Counted from the first letter of the stretch, positions 52,480-63,480 are shown. The stretch: 64,000 bases of DNA from Macrotis lagotis (GCF_037893015.1 NC_133658.1:281505221-281569220); one strand, 5' to 3'. Notes: a model not told the origin generated them from the letters alone. Program-made: numbers and translations.

Positions 52480-52604
52480 AGGGACCAGGATAGGGGAATG
52501 AAGACTAAAAAGGATCTGAATTCATATCCAGCCTCAGATCCTTGGCACTAACTAACCATGTGACCCTGGGCAAGTTATTTAAACATCCTTGCCTCAAAAA
52601 AAAG
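52480..52604 (+). mobile_element. Short tRNA/CORE-type SINE
   Basis: 'ggatctgaattcatatccag', 'catgtgaccctgggcaagtt' and 'catccttgcctcaaaaaaaa', with the same tail type as the SINE at 25921. The head is decayed. Confidence 0.66.
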
Positions 52605-52644
52605 TTAGAAATTAAAGATAAGACAATTCTTTGCTCTTATGGTG

Positions 52645-52950
52645 ATTCCTCATCCCAACCTGGAATGCCCCATCCCCTTCTTAAGGCTTAATACAATCCC
52701 ATCAATTTAAGCTCAGCTCCTCACTAATGTCTCTCTGGAAGCCTGACTCCATAACTCTGTCATCCTGTTGATTTCCTTACTTCATTCATTGACTTCCCTG
52801 TTTCCTGAATTATATGTCTGAATTCTCTATGATATTCCAAATGGTGTTTTGTTGTATGCTGTCCTTAGATATTCTCCAGTCATTTTCTCTGCATATGTCA
52901 CCTTTTGAATAAGTTTATGAACCACTTGAGATCAAGTACTGTGTATCCTT
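52645..52950 (+). repeat. LINE-2 3' end, about 300 bp
   Basis: 'aacctggaatgccccatccc', 'ctctctggaagcctgactcc' and 'tatgaaccacttgagatcaa' follow the LINE-2 terminal region. Confidence 0.65.
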
Positions 52951-52964
52951 TCAGAGAAAGAATC

Positions 52965-53170
52965 AGAAACTCAGAGTTCAAAAGGACATCAGAAGGTGTC
53001 TGGTTCAACCCATATCTGAACAAGAATTGCCTCCATAGTATTTCTGAAAAGTTGTCATTCATTCTCCTGTATAGCTAAGCATTTGGGGGGAAGGGGAAGA
53101 GAACATGTGATTTTCTGGGTATAGAAAGTTCTAAGTTAAAGATTTTCTCTGTCTATGAAGATCAGCACCT
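52965..53170 (-). repeat. LINE-3 3' end, antisense
   Basis: 'agttcaaaaggacatcagaa', 'tggttcaacccatatctgaa' and 'caagaattgcctccatagta' are the complement of the LINE-3 terminal region. Confidence 0.6.
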
Positions 53171-53189
53171 TTTTTCTTCTCCAATTTAA

Positions 53190-53460
53190 GGTCTTAGAGA
53201 ATGGGCACTGAAAGGTTAAGTCACTTGCCCAGAGTCACATAGGATATGGTAGGGGTATAATGCTTTGAAATGTGCAAAGTATTTTCATCCAAAAACCTTT
53301 TGGGGAGGGGGGGGACATTTTCCCCATTTTACAGAAGAGAGGCTAAACCTCAGAGATCTAGAAACTTGCTAGCAATCACCCATTTAGGAAATACTAAAAG
53401 CAAGATTTGAGCTCAGTTCTCTCCATTCTAAATATAACACTCTTCCCACTTCACCATTAG
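53190..53460 (-). repeat. MIR SINE(s), antisense
   Basis: 'aaggttaagtcacttgccca' then 'ccattttacagaagagaggc' and 'caagatttgagctcagttct'. The order suggests two overlapping old fragments. Confidence 0.52.
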
Positions 53461-53539
53461 CAAGTACACAACTGATGTTCAGTAAAGACTTAACTTGAAG
53501 AAACTAGTAATATTTCATACAAGAAGAGAAGACATGGGG

Positions 53540-55125
53540 ACAATATCAACTAATAAATAAGCATTTATTAAGTATTATGAGTATAATGTCAAAGATACAG
53601 ATATAAAAGAGAGTCCCTAACCTCAAGGAATTTACATTTTACTGGGTAGAAATAGCATGTTCACAAAGATGAGCTATATATAAAAGAAATTCCACTAGCA
53701 ACTGTTGGATTCAGAAAAGACCTATGGAAGGAGAAGGCAGGAGCTCAACACTGAAAGAATTTAGGAAATAATTCTTAAAATGCTAAGAGGTGGAACTGAG
53801 GAGGTAGAGCATTCCAGGTAGAGGGGCTGGTCTTTACAAATACAAAGAGGTTTCAAAGTTGGAAGTTATTTATGGAGAAAAGCAAGTAGGCCAATTTGGT
53901 TAAAAGTACAGTGTGTGAGGGGAAATGACATGTAATCAGTCTGGAAAGGTAGACTGGAGCAAAGTTGTGAAGGGGCTTTAAATTCCAGAACAGTTTTTAG
54001 GCAGTAAGGAACTATTGAAGCTTCTCGAGCAAGAGAGTGACATGGGCAAATCTATGATCAAGAACACCAATTTGGCATATATGGAAAATGGATTGGAGAG
54101 GGGAAAAACTTGAGATGAAATTAGGAGGCTGTTGCAACTATCAATGAGAGGTCTGAATGAAGATGATTATCCTGTAAATGGAAAGAAGGGTACAGATATA
54201 GGAAATCTTGTAGAGGCAGAACTGACAAAATATGGTGAATGATTGTATATGGGAATTAGGGAGGCTGAAGAGTTTAGGAAGATTTCTATGTTGGTAATGT
54301 GAGAAACTAAAAAAGCATGGTGACAATCTCACCAAAAAAAGGAAGTTGCTGTGGGGGGGATAATAAGTCTGATTTGGAAATGTTGAGTTTGAGAAGTCAA
54401 ACCAGGAGATCAACTGGTTAAAACTATCTACCAGGCAATTGGATATACAAGATTGAAGTGCAGGAGAGATGAGGAGGGCTGGTTATCCAGATTTGGGAGT
54501 CATATGCAATGAGATAATAGTTTAAACTGCAGGAGCTAAGAAAAGCAGACTAAGAGAGAGAAGTAGAAAGAAAATCTAAAGCAGATGGATAGAAGGATCA
54601 TGACAAAAACAGTGTGCAAACTCAGGGAGGAAAGATAGTCCTAAAGGAATAGGGTCAGACACTGTAGAGAGGTCAGTAAGGATTTTTTGCTTTTGGGTTG
54701 TTTTTCAGTCATGTTTCATTCTTTGTGACTCCATTCTAGGCAAAGATACTAGAGTGAGTTGCCATTTCCTTCTTCAGTTCATTTTGCAGATAAGTAAACT
54801 GAGGCAAACAGTTCGGACTTGCCCAGGGTTACACACATCTGAGGTCACATTTGAATTAAGGTCTTCTTCCAGGCTGAGCACTTTATCTACCACACTAATC
54901 TAGCTGCCCCAGGGAGGATTAGCAGTGAAGAAACAAAGGACATTAACAGTGGAGTGGTTAGTGTAGTCCTTGGAGAGTAGCTCCAGTTGAGCCAAATTGC
55001 AAGGGGGGTGGGATGGGAAATGAGTGAGAGATGAGGAACGGGAGGAAATAAATTTAGTTTTTTTCCTAGGAGCTTCATTATATAAAAGGAGAGGGTATGG
55101 TAGGTAGGTTCAAGGGACAGTAAGG
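53540..55125 (-). mobile_element. LINE-2, antisense, split by a SINE
   Basis: 3' end 'aataagcatttattaagtat' and 'cctaacctcaaggaatttac', then 'tagagcattccaggtagagg', 'aattaggaggctgttgcaac', 'tggaaatgttgagtttgaga' and 'gagtcatatgcaatgagata' (decayed YADD complement). After the SINE, 'acagtggagtggttagtgta' and 'tttcctaggagcttcattat' continue upstream LINE-2 order. This is one of the longest LINE-2 copies here. Confidence 0.72.
54685..54913 (-). mobile_element. SINE with RTE/BovB-like tail inside LINE-2
   Basis: 'gttgtttttcagtcatgttt', 'agagtgagttgccatttcct', 'gcagataagtaaactgaggc' and 'ctaatctagctgcccc'. The short duplication aggatt flanks it, and LINE-2 resumes after it. Confidence 0.85.
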
Positions 55126-55235
55126 TTAAGTGAATTTAACTACTGTCTTTAAATATTTGAAAGATAAGCAAAGTTATTCTGTCTTGTATAATTAGAACAA
55201 GGATTAAGGAATAAAAAAATACAGGAATGTAGAAC
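55126..55235 (+). repeat. LINE-3 fragment, sense
   Basis: 'actactgtctttaaatattt', 'gaaagataagcaaagttatt' and 'gtataattagaacaagga' follow a short part of LINE-3. Confidence 0.48.
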
Positions 55236-55239
55236 TTGC

Positions 55240-55490
55240 TAAATTACGTGGCACAGTGGATAGAGCATTAGGCTCAGAATGAAGAACTCTTCATGAGTTC
55301 AAATCTGTCCTCACTTACTAGCTGTGTGACCTTGGGTGAATAACTTAACCCTGTTGGCCTCAGTTTCCTCATCTGTAAAAGGAACTGGAGAAGGAAATGT
55401 CTAACAACTCCAGGTTCTTTTCCAAGAAAACCCCAAAATGGGCTCATGGAAATTGAATCTTTAAATATGCCTCAACAATAACAACCTGAG
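55240..55490 (+). mobile_element. SINE with RTE/BovB-like tail
   Basis: 'acgtggcacagtggatagag', 'ctgtgtgaccttgggtgaat', 'ctcagtttcctcatctgtaa' and 'ggaactggagaaggaaatgt', ending in 'gcctcaacaataacaacc'. One of the better preserved copies. Confidence 0.83.
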
Positions 55491-55491
55491 A

Positions 55492-55825
55492 TTCAGGGAA
55501 TCCATGACTTGTCAAGATCGCAGTTAGCAAGTGGTAAACCTGGAACTGAAATCCTGTTCTCCTCTCAGTCCAATGGATTAGAAGTTCATATTTAGATAAC
55601 ACTTTAGGTTTTTTTAAGTGTTTTACATGTATTATTCATTTGGTCCTCCGAACAACAACTTTATAAGGTAAGCGTTATTATTCTTCCCATTTACAGATAA
55701 AGAAACTGAGCACGAAAGAGGTTAAATGACTTGCTCAGGGTAACACCATTAGTGTCTATGCAAGATCTGAACTCGTCTTCCTGACTCAAAATCCAATGCC
55801 CTATCCATTTTATCACTTAATTACC
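55492..55825 (-). repeat. MIR SINEs, antisense
   Basis: A short fragment (55492-55565) is followed by a fuller copy: 'acatgtattattcatttggt', 'tttacagataaagaaactga', 'aatgacttgctcagggtaac' and 'tctgaactcgtcttcctgac'. Confidence 0.67.
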
Positions 55826-56525
55826 TGAGGATTTGTTTTATATGTGCTGTATCCTAGCCTTGGCAAATAGAGCCTTTGAGTAAGATCAAGTACCAGGGAA
55901 AGGCATGAAGGAACCCAGAGGATAAACTTCATAGACCTCAATCCTTAACACAAGAAGCAATGACAGGCATAAGCACTTTCACTACTTCTGACTATGCCCT
56001 CCAAAAAGTTGTCAGAGGTTATGGCTACTTCAAACAAGGATCCAATTGACATTGACAAAGCTTTCCATCCCCTCCCCAATAAAGTATCAGGAGGGGTCAG
56101 GATCCTGGGGCAGGTCAGCTTAGGGAACTGTGCCCAGAGAATACAGAAACAGGTTTGAAGGGCAATCAGACACCTCAGTCATCCAGTAAGCTTAGGGATA
56201 CAGGGAATGGGCAGGGCTGATCACTATTTTATTCTGTTTTAATTTTATTTCTCTGATGAAAACAGCAGAATCAATTTTATTTACCATTCAGCAGTGTTAC
56301 CCAATTTGCATGCTTAAAGATTGAACCTCTCCATTCTTAGACCTTCCCTCTCTAGTCCTATGGGGGAAAGAAACATAGTGGGGGTGGGGAACCATTCTTG
56401 CCTGTTATTTTGGTTTGATTGAAGCTGAGGTGTGTTTTGGCTAAAGGATTCAATTTCCAAGATCGTACTCAGAATAGATTACGAGCGGCTGCTTTTCCCC
56501 TGTTGCCACACTGGACTTCTCTCAC

Positions 56526-56527
<2 letters not shown>
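55826..56527. other. Unique block, no gene seen
   Basis: No repeat recognised. 56210-56520 contains 'cccaatttgcatgcttaaag' (octamer-like ATTTGCAT) and 'agaatagattacgagcggct'. The open frames there run into the GA tract and are not genes. Confidence 0.36.

Positions 56528-56590
<63 letters not shown>
56528..56590. repeat. (GA)n microsatellite
   Basis: A pure GA run of about 30 units, the second such tract in the window. Confidence 0.98.
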
Positions 56591-56592
<2 letters not shown>

Positions 56593-56794
56593 GAAAAGTA
56601 TTGTTAGAGAAGCAATATGTATTTGCTCAATGTCAATTCATTTAAACATCTCTGTCCAAAGGCTGGTTTTGGCTTGAGGAGTTATTGATTTTTAAACACT
56701 TAAGGATTCCCCCCCGACCCCTGCACATACATCTATACATGCTTTTTTTTTTCATGAATTTAGTACATGTAAATAGTGGCAGATGAATTCATTG

Positions 56795-57035
56795 GAGTAT
56801 GGTGGGAAAAGCACTAGATTGGGAATCAGAAATCCTATTCCTGTCTCTTCCACTGACTAGCTATGTGACTGGACAAGTCACTTTCCTCTTCAGGTCTCAG
56901 TTTCCCTATCTGTAAAAATACAGAATTAGGCTGTATGACTTTTAAGGTTCCTTCCGTTTCTGATATTAAGGTCCCTTCTAGTCCTGACATCCTGTTTCCA
57001 AGGTTATGTCCACTTCTGACATTCTGAGATTTGTC
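56795..57035 (+). repeat. MIR3-like SINE with repeated 3' tail
   Basis: 'gattgggaatcagaaatcct', 'tatgtgactggacaagtcac' and 'ctcagtttccctatctgtaa' in order. The 3' part then shows three related units, each starting 'aaggt' (56944, 56968 and 57000) and carrying 'ttctgatatt/cctgacatc/ttctgacatt'. Confidence 0.65.
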
Positions 57036-57039
57036 TGTC

Positions 57040-57360
57040 TTTACATTTGCCATTTGAATCTGAAATGCTCTCTCTTCATCTCTGTCCTCTTAGAATCCCT
57101 TGTTTTCTTCAAAATTCAGCTCCAGAATCACCCTGTGCATGAAGCCTTTCCTACTCCTCTCTCCCTCCTCAAACTACTATTGCCTTTCTCCACAAATTGC
57201 CTTGTATGCACTTATATGCTTACATATTCACTCCTTCTCTAGAAAGTCAGCTTCTTAAGGGCTTGGACTGTTCACTTCTGTTGATCTTCCTATCCCCAGG
57301 TTCAATCACAGTGTCCAGCACATAGTAGGGTTTTTTAAAGTAAATATTTGTTGGCTGATT
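57040..57360 (+). repeat. LINE-2 3' end, about 320 bp
   Basis: 'ctgaaatgctctctcttcat', 'aattcagctccagaatcacc', 'gtgcatgaagcctttcctac' and 'cagtgtccagcacatagtag' are the end of the coding region and the 3' end of LINE-2. Confidence 0.8.
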
Positions 57361-58437
57361 GTTTTTATGATTCAGCCTATCTGTAACTTACTGTATTTCC
57401 CTGTATCTTACTTATTGATTTTAGTTCTCCCTTTGAGACCAGACACAATGGGAACTGAATTATGACCTAGATTTCTTTAGGCCCCTACTATTACCTGGAC
57501 TCTATTTTCATCTCCATTCAAGGGACCAGACTTGGGGGTCTAAGGAGACTGATTCCCAGGCAGGACCTGTGATAATGTTCAACATGAAATCCAAGTATAC
57601 AACCTTTGTTTGACCTGGGGACACCCTGGCTGTAACCATATCCCTTGTCAACTGGGGGTCATTTTCCATGAGAGAATTCTGGGCCCTTTGGAGCCCCTTA
57701 GCCCTAGGCTTCACCCACCAACTAGGGAGCCTGGGTTCCTATTGTCCTGTTTTAATTGTTGCCTTCTCTCCCCAGAGCTGAGCTTGTGCTCATCTTTCAC
57801 TCTGCTCTTATTCCATGGAGCTGGTCAGATTTCAAGGTCTGACCCCCTCTAAGCTCACAGAAGCTATATTTAGCTGGGGAGGCCCAGCCGTTCTTGGCCA
57901 TGAACTTGAGCTGGGGAGGATGCTCTCACTTGAAAACCAAACTGCCTGAAAGCCCAACCCAGAATGGTGAATGGTTTCCTTTGGAGAATCTTTTGCAGCC
58001 TGAGCCTCCACACAACTTGCCTATGCCTGTTCCATACTTGGTTGGTCAAGGTGTCTTCTGCTATGTTTTGTCACTCTCCTTAACTCGATCTGACCCCAAG
58101 CTCATAAATTTACTATGTACTATATCCAACTAAAGTAAATTGTTACATTATAGGATCTTAAATAACATTATCCTGTCAAAATGCCAGGAATAACCATCAA
58201 CAAATTTCCCGATACTCATATAAAAATAATCATTTTAACTGCCTCATTGTAAGCTCTGAGTGTGCACAGTGACAGATCTGATCCTCAAAAGGAATAAACT
58301 CACTGTCCCACATCTGGATGTTCCCAATACTAAGCAATTTGGTGCCACAAATAGATAGCCTAGACATTCCTAGTGTTATTTATTTTGAGAATAATAATCA
58401 TCCTTTACTTATATTTCTATAATTCTGTAAAGTTTCT
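57361..58437. other. G/C-richer unique block; exon-like word
   Basis: About 1 kb with no named repeat. 'gttgccttctctccccag' ending at about 57776 is a strong acceptor shape, and 'caag|gtctga' near 57836 a weak donor, bounding about 60 bp. No known domain is encoded and no partner exon is seen. The rest holds 'ctatatttagctggggagg' and 'gcccagccgttcttggcc'. Confidence 0.36.
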
Positions 58438-58915
58438 TTTTAAAATATGAATATTTTATTTTTCCAGTTACATGCAAAAACAATTTTTAATGTTTGTTCT
58501 TAAAATTTTTAAGTTCCAAATTTCTTTCCCTCTTATTCTTTCTCCTCTCTCCTCATGGAGAAAGTAGGCAATTTAATATAGGATATTTTTGGCAGTCAAG
58601 CAAAAAAATACTTCCATATTAGTCATGTGAGAGAAAACATGACAAAACAATTTTAAAAATAAAGAAAATAAAAAATAATATGCCTTATTCTATATTCAAA
58701 TTCCATTGGTTCTTTTCCTGGAGGCAAATAACATTTTTCATCTTATATCCTTTGGAATTGTCGTGGATATTGTTGATGGGAACAGCTAAATGATTCACAG
58801 TTTATTATCATGTAATATAGCTGTTACTGTGTACAACACTCTCCTAGTTCTGCTCACTTTGTCCCAGTTTATGTAAGTCTTTTCAGGTTCTTTGGAAAGT
58901 ATCCTTTTCAAAGAA
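58438..58915 (-). mobile_element. L1 3' UTR, antisense
   Basis: 'ttaagttccaaatttctttc', 'ttccatattagtcatgtgag', 'ggttcttttcctggaggcaa', 'cctttggaattgtcgtggat' and 'tactgtgtacaacactctcc' follow the L1 3' UTR complement closely. No coding part is present. Confidence 0.8.
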
Positions 58916-58924
58916 CTTTCATAT

Positions 58925-59210
58925 TAATTGTTTGATTTCATCCTTAAGAAGCACCCTATGAAGTATGACAGAATAGGATTTATTATCCTCATTTTACAGA
59001 AGAAGAGACTGAGTCTCGGAGTTGTGTGATGAAATAGAATCAAAGAATTTTATAATAAAGGAATTATAGAGTTAATTTGTGGATGGGTAGTCAAGTCTCT
59101 AGATGTGAAATGACTTGCCCATGGTCATAATGTGGATTAGCATGAGAATCAGAACCCAGAACCCAGGACTCCTAATTCCAAACCCAGTGCTTTTTCTAGG
59201 GCACTGGGTG
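58925..59210 (-). repeat. MIR SINE, antisense, expanded middle
   Basis: 'tcctcattttacagaagaag' and, after an unrelated patch, 'aatgacttgcccatggtcat' with 'acccaggactcctaattcca'. Confidence 0.58.
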
Positions 59211-59271
59211 ACATTCTCAGGGACAGAGGTCTTATTTTGATTGTGTTTCCTTATTTTAGAAGTAGCTTGTA

Positions 59272-59425
59272 GGGGGTGGCTAGGTGGCACAGTGGATAAA
59301 GCACTGTCCCTGGAGTCAGGAGTACCTGCGTTCAAATCCAGTCTCAGATATTTAATAATTACCTAGCTGTGTGGCCTTGGGCAAGCCACTTAACCCCATT
59401 TGCCTTGAAAAAAACCTAAAAAAAA
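59272..59425 (+). mobile_element. CORE-SINE with exact 11-bp duplication
   Basis: 'gtggctaggtggcacagtgg', 'ctggagtcaggagtacctgc', 'gttcaaatccagtctcagat' and 'tggccttgggcaagccactt' plus an A-rich tail. The identical word agtagcttgta flanks it at 59261-59271 and 59426-59436. Confidence 0.97.
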
Positions 59426-59436
59426 AGTAGCTTGTA

Positions 59437-59844
59437 TCAAAATCATGTGAACAAAAAATGTGAAGGGAAATGGGATGATACAGCTAGAAAGAGAGGCAAT
59501 ATTTTTACATTATGGTAAAGGACTGAAGCAGAGAAAAATTAGCTGCAGTTATGATACCTGATAGTCCTCCTTAAAAAAAAAAGTCTGCTCAATGACATCC
59601 AAGGTCCTTTAGTCTAAAATTGGAATCACTCAAAAAAGCAAGAAACTTCAGTTTTCCTCTAGGTAGAGCAATTCTGATTAGTTTGTTGGCTAATTATTTC
59701 TACCATCAACTTCAAAAGGGAATTAGAAAATGTCCATGGACAAAGTCATTTTGGGGCAAAATTATATTTTTGACTGAAAGTGAGGGATATGCAGAGAAAA
59801 GCTTCTTCTGTCTCCTCTTTGAAGGTCCTTTAATTGCTTTCCCT
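59437..59844. other. Unique DNA, no gene seen
   Basis: Includes the left half of the 140-residue plus frame 59620-60042, the longest in the window. That frame runs on into a LINE-2 3' end and a LINE-3 edge and shows no domain. Confidence 0.35.
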
Positions 59845-59975
59845 TGTACTCACTCCACCCATTTCCCAGTAGCTCATTGCATGTCCCATCCATCCTGTCC
59901 TGGTTCTGTTCACCTAGTACAATGCCTCTTCCCACAGAGTGGGCACTCAATAAGTTATCTGTTGAACGAAATATT
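59845..59975 (+). repeat. LINE-2 3' end
   Basis: 'ctggttctgttcacctagta', 'caatgcctcttcccacagag' and 'gggcactcaataagttatct' follow the LINE-2 terminus. Confidence 0.63.
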
Positions 59976-60054
59976 CCCAAGTTTGATGTCCAAAGAGGAT
60001 TTCCAAGTTAGGAAGAGGACTGGAAACCAAGCCAAAAAGTAATTAAGAGGGAAG

Positions 60055-60595
60055 AAACTGGGAATATTTAGCATGCACAAGAGAAAATTTGGGAGGGACA
60101 AAATTGCCTTCAAATATTTAAAGAATTGTATTAACACCATACCATATCAAGAAGTAGCCTTGTTCAGTGCGTTCCTAGAGAGCAACTCTAGAACCAGCAT
60201 CAGTAGCTGGCTGTTGCAAAGGGATAGATTTTAAAGAAAATTTTCCTAACAATTAGAGCTATCTAATAATGAAATGACCTACCTGGGGAGATCAGTTAAT
60301 CATTGGCTCACCAAGTAGTTATTGAGCAACTATGTGGCAGGCTCTATGCCCGGATTCAAAGATAAAAATCAAACCATACCTGCCCTTGAAGAGCTTACAT
60401 CCTACAGGGGGAGACATGTAGAAAAAGAAGTTTATACAAAATAAATACAAGAGACTGTGACATCTCCCTGCATTAGAGGTTTTTAGCATGTTAGAAAAGG
60501 TATTTTGTTCTTTTTAAGCATAGGTTGGAGTAGATGCCATCTGTGGTCCCTTCCAAATCTGAGATTTTGTGAATCTTTGAATGAATGAAAATACT
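60055..60595 (+). repeat. LINE-3 3' region, sense, split by LINE-2
   Basis: 'gggaatatttagcatgcaca', 'ttcaaatatttaaagaattg', 'cctaacaattagagctatct' and 'ctggggagatcagttaatca', then after the insertion 'attagaggtttttagcatgt', 'ggttggagtagatgccatct' and 'ggtcccttccaaatctgaga'. Confidence 0.7.
60305..60455 (-). repeat. LINE-2 3' end, antisense, inside LINE-3
   Basis: 'gtagttattgagcaactatg', 'tggcaggctctatgcccgga' and 'gcccttgaagagcttacatc' are the LINE-2 tail complement. LINE-3 order is broken on both sides of it. Confidence 0.73.
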
Positions 60596-60599
60596 CAAA

Positions 60600-62369
60600 A
60601 TGTGACCTGCTTTCAGAAGTATCCATATTTTAATGGGTAAGCAGTGAGACCTAAAAGTCTTTAAGGCCCTAATGGTAAAATTTCAGGTAAGGCAATAGGC
60701 TGAGGGGAGAGATATTGGAGCAGGGTGCCCTTTATACCAATCCATGCTTGTTTGCCAGGAAATACTAGGCCCAGATGCCACATGGGCAAGTTTCTAAAGC
60801 AGACATGGCTACTTTTGTTGGCCAAATTTCTGAATGACCTGATCCTCTGAAGAATCATAGAAGAAAATTCATTGTGTCCTTCACTAGGGAGATTGGAGGT
60901 TTCCCATTCCCCTAACTCAGGTTTGGGAGTCCAGGAAGCTCCCGTGGGTGACTGGCTAGCTTGATTGTCAACTGGGATGGAGTGATAGAAGACGGACCAG
61001 AGGTCCTAGCCTCTTCTCCCCTGCCAGGATCATAATCAGGGTTTGTAATCCGTTAAAAGAGCAGATTAAAAGATCTAAAAGGACCTCATTGGGGCCGATC
61101 AATCTCCCCTGCTATCCCGTCAGAGCAGATTCCCTCCCATTCTCTTCAGCAATCTGTCCGCGCTGGCTTTCACGGGGCCCAGTTGTTACTCATTACCTTG
61201 GTAGAATCGTCACAAATCACCCTGACAGACCAATCAACAGGCCTGGAAATTTTTATACAGCTCTGCCTCTTGAAGGATGATTCACCCTCTGCAGCGCATT
61301 TCAGGGCATCAGAATAAATCTTTTCAAAAAACTTTTTTCCCCCTTCCTCAACCCCTCCCCCAGTCCTTGGCTGCATGTTACCAGTTCTTACCAGGTCCTG
61401 TTGCCTCTTTGCAAGGCTTCCTCTCCTCCCACCCAATGAGCATCGCCACCTCCCCATGTAGCTCCCACCACCCCGCTGGGTTTTTCCTCCTTTGTTTCCG
61501 ACCCGTCCACACTGACAACTTCATCCTAATAGTCTCCTTAACGGCATGATGAATGCAGGGGCCCCTATTGATCACTGCCGTGATTGATGACCAGATCTCT
61601 GTGACAGATGAGACCACTCTGGGCCCTGCCGATATCAGGCCACCGTCGGGGAAGGTTCCCAAACCCCAATGCCTAATGGTATCTGACCTGCCAGGGCAGA
61701 GAAGCAACACCCTCATTTCAGCAGGAAGAAAAGACTCTTTATAAAATAATTCATAGGAAACTTAAAACACTCAGACACCGAGAAATTGCAAATAGAGAAA
61801 TATGATGGATTATGGGTTGAAAGAAGGCGACTTCTACAGGCAAAATTGATCCCCTGGAAAATGTTTTTGTCTGCTATGAAAAATGGGCAATATCTTGCCG
61901 GCACTCGAGAGCTATAATCCTGAAAATAATTTGCTTTTGATTTCCTTTTAGTTTCTGGCTCTTCCCCCCACCCCCTTCCAAGTTGGTGCCTTTTGGTGTT
62001 GTTACTCAGATTTGCTTTCTAGAAGGCAGGGAAGGTAAGGACTCTAAATTGAGTTGTGTTCCCAGCTATAAAGCTTCCCCCACCCTTTGAGTCAAGCATC
62101 CTGTGAGGGGGATCTTTTATCCATCTATAACACAAACATTTGGCCAGCTAACAACCACAGCTGCCTCCCCAGCTCTTCTCTTTCCAGCAAAAACCAACTT
62201 TTACCTCCTTAAAGTATTTTCTCATTAGCTTAATGCCTCACCAGCTCATTCCAAATAAGAATGAGTGGGGAGGATGGGGGAATCCATCAGTGACTTCTGG
62301 GATTGTTATCTATTCATAGCTAGGATTTTGAATATTGGCTTTTCTGATTGCAATTTTAATCAACAAGTT
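60600..62369. other. Long unique block; best candidate regulatory region
   Basis: About 1.8 kb without a named repeat, the longest such stretch in the window. From about 60880 it is more balanced in base composition, with several CpGs. Motif words include 'ccgtgattgatgacc' near 61580 (TGATTGATGA, Pbx/Hox type), 'tgtgacagatgagac' (TGACAG, Meis/Tgif type), 'gaccaatcaac' (CCAAT) and 'catttttatacag'. Frames overlap on both strands at 61170-61716, which argues against simple coding. Conservation cannot be seen from one sequence. Confidence 0.42.
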
Positions 62370-62520
62370 ATTATAGAATCATAAAATGTCAGAGCTAGAA
62401 GAGACCTTAGAGATCATTTAATCCAATTCCCTCAATCTCAAAGATGAGAGAACAGAAGAAAGGGAAGGGATACACAAAGTAGAAGATTTTGAACTAGAAC
62501 TCAGGACCCCCTTCAGGACT
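62370..62520 (-). repeat. MIR3-like SINE, antisense
   Basis: 'cataaaatgtcagagctaga', 'agagaccttagagatcattt' and 'agatgagagaacagaagaaa' follow the complement of the family. Confidence 0.6.
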
Positions 62521-62624
62521 CTTTGTATTGGTGACCACAAATCCTCAAAACACCCCCCCCAAAAAAAACCCTAAAATCTTGCTTAATACTTGCAAATTAC
62601 AATAGGGGGAATACAAGAAAATCA

Positions 62625-62690
62625 CAAGGTACAGTTCCTACCTTTAAAGAGTGTTTTATCTGGTTGGGAACCTGTCCAAGTAAAATATAA
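62625..62690 (-). repeat. Possible LINE-2 3' end, antisense
   Basis: 'ggtacagttcctacctttaa' and 'agagtgttttatctggttgg' loosely match the complement. Weak. Confidence 0.35.
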
Positions 62691-63029
62691 ATCCATGAAT
62701 GCCATAAAATATGGCACAGACCAAAGCCAGGCCATCTTTGACTCATAGAGATTCACATTGACTGTCCTGGGGTGTGTATATCTATAAGGTTTCTTAAAAT
62801 AGGCAACACACATATGACTCTATGGGTCAGTCAATTGGTTATCCAACTTCAAATGCTACAGCAAGTTTAGCAAAGTGGTCTCTCAGGCCTCTACTTGCAA
62901 CCAGTATATCTACAGGAGACTGCCATTTCACAAGACTGATTTTTTTTTTGGTCCAGACCTTATAATTTAATCAAGCTGGGGAATTTATATAGAAATTTTA
63001 CCAATGCTGATCTAAGATTCCAAATTTGT
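62691..63029. other. Unique DNA, nothing recognised
   Basis: No gene or named repeat. A short T-run is at 62940-62950. Confidence 0.3.
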
Positions 63030-63150
63030 AGTTTATATGTTGGTTGGGGACCCTGAGAATTGTGACCTGCTCATGATCACATACCCAAAACATATCAGAG
63101 ACTGGACTTAATCCAGGTTTTTCCTGTCTCTAATACCAACCCTTTATCCA
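63030..63150 (-). repeat. MIR SINE, antisense, fragment
   Basis: 'gtgacctgctcatgatcaca' and 'gactggacttaatccaggtt' fit the CORE and B-box complement. Confidence 0.47.
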
Positions 63151-63284
63151 AATTAATTTCTCAAAAATCTCAGCATGATGTCCTCTCCAAATGCCCAAAG
63201 AAAGAGGTCCTTTACTTGATTGTTACAATAAAAAGCAAGGATTATAAAAAAGATAAAGATGTCATATATATACAGTGTCCTAGT

Positions 63285-63480
63285 TTAGCATGATGAGATG
63301 GTCAGAGCACAGAGTTAGAGTCTTAAAATCATGAGTTCAAATCACATCTCTGTTCCTTAAAAAATGTTTGTGATCTTGGGCAGGCCTCTTTCTGGGCTTT
63401 GGTTTCCTAAGTTACATAATAAAATGTTGGCTTTGAAGACCTCTAAAGACCTTTCCAGCTCTAAATCCTATGAGATTGTA
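63285..63480 (+). repeat. MIR3-like SINE, sense
   Basis: 'catgagttcaaatcacatct', 'ttgtgatcttgggcaggcct', 'gaagacctctaaagaccttt' and 'ccagctctaaatcctatgag' in order. Confidence 0.65.

Noticed and set aside
59620..60042. 140-residue plus-strand frame, the longest in the window
   Set aside because: It crosses a LINE-2 3' end and the start of a LINE-3 fragment, has an overlapping minus-strand frame, and shows no domain or codon pattern of a gene.
61170..61716. Overlapping frames of 90-112 residues on both strands
   Set aside because: Several frames open at once in a G/C-richer region fit low stop density rather than coding; no splice-bounded domain is visible.
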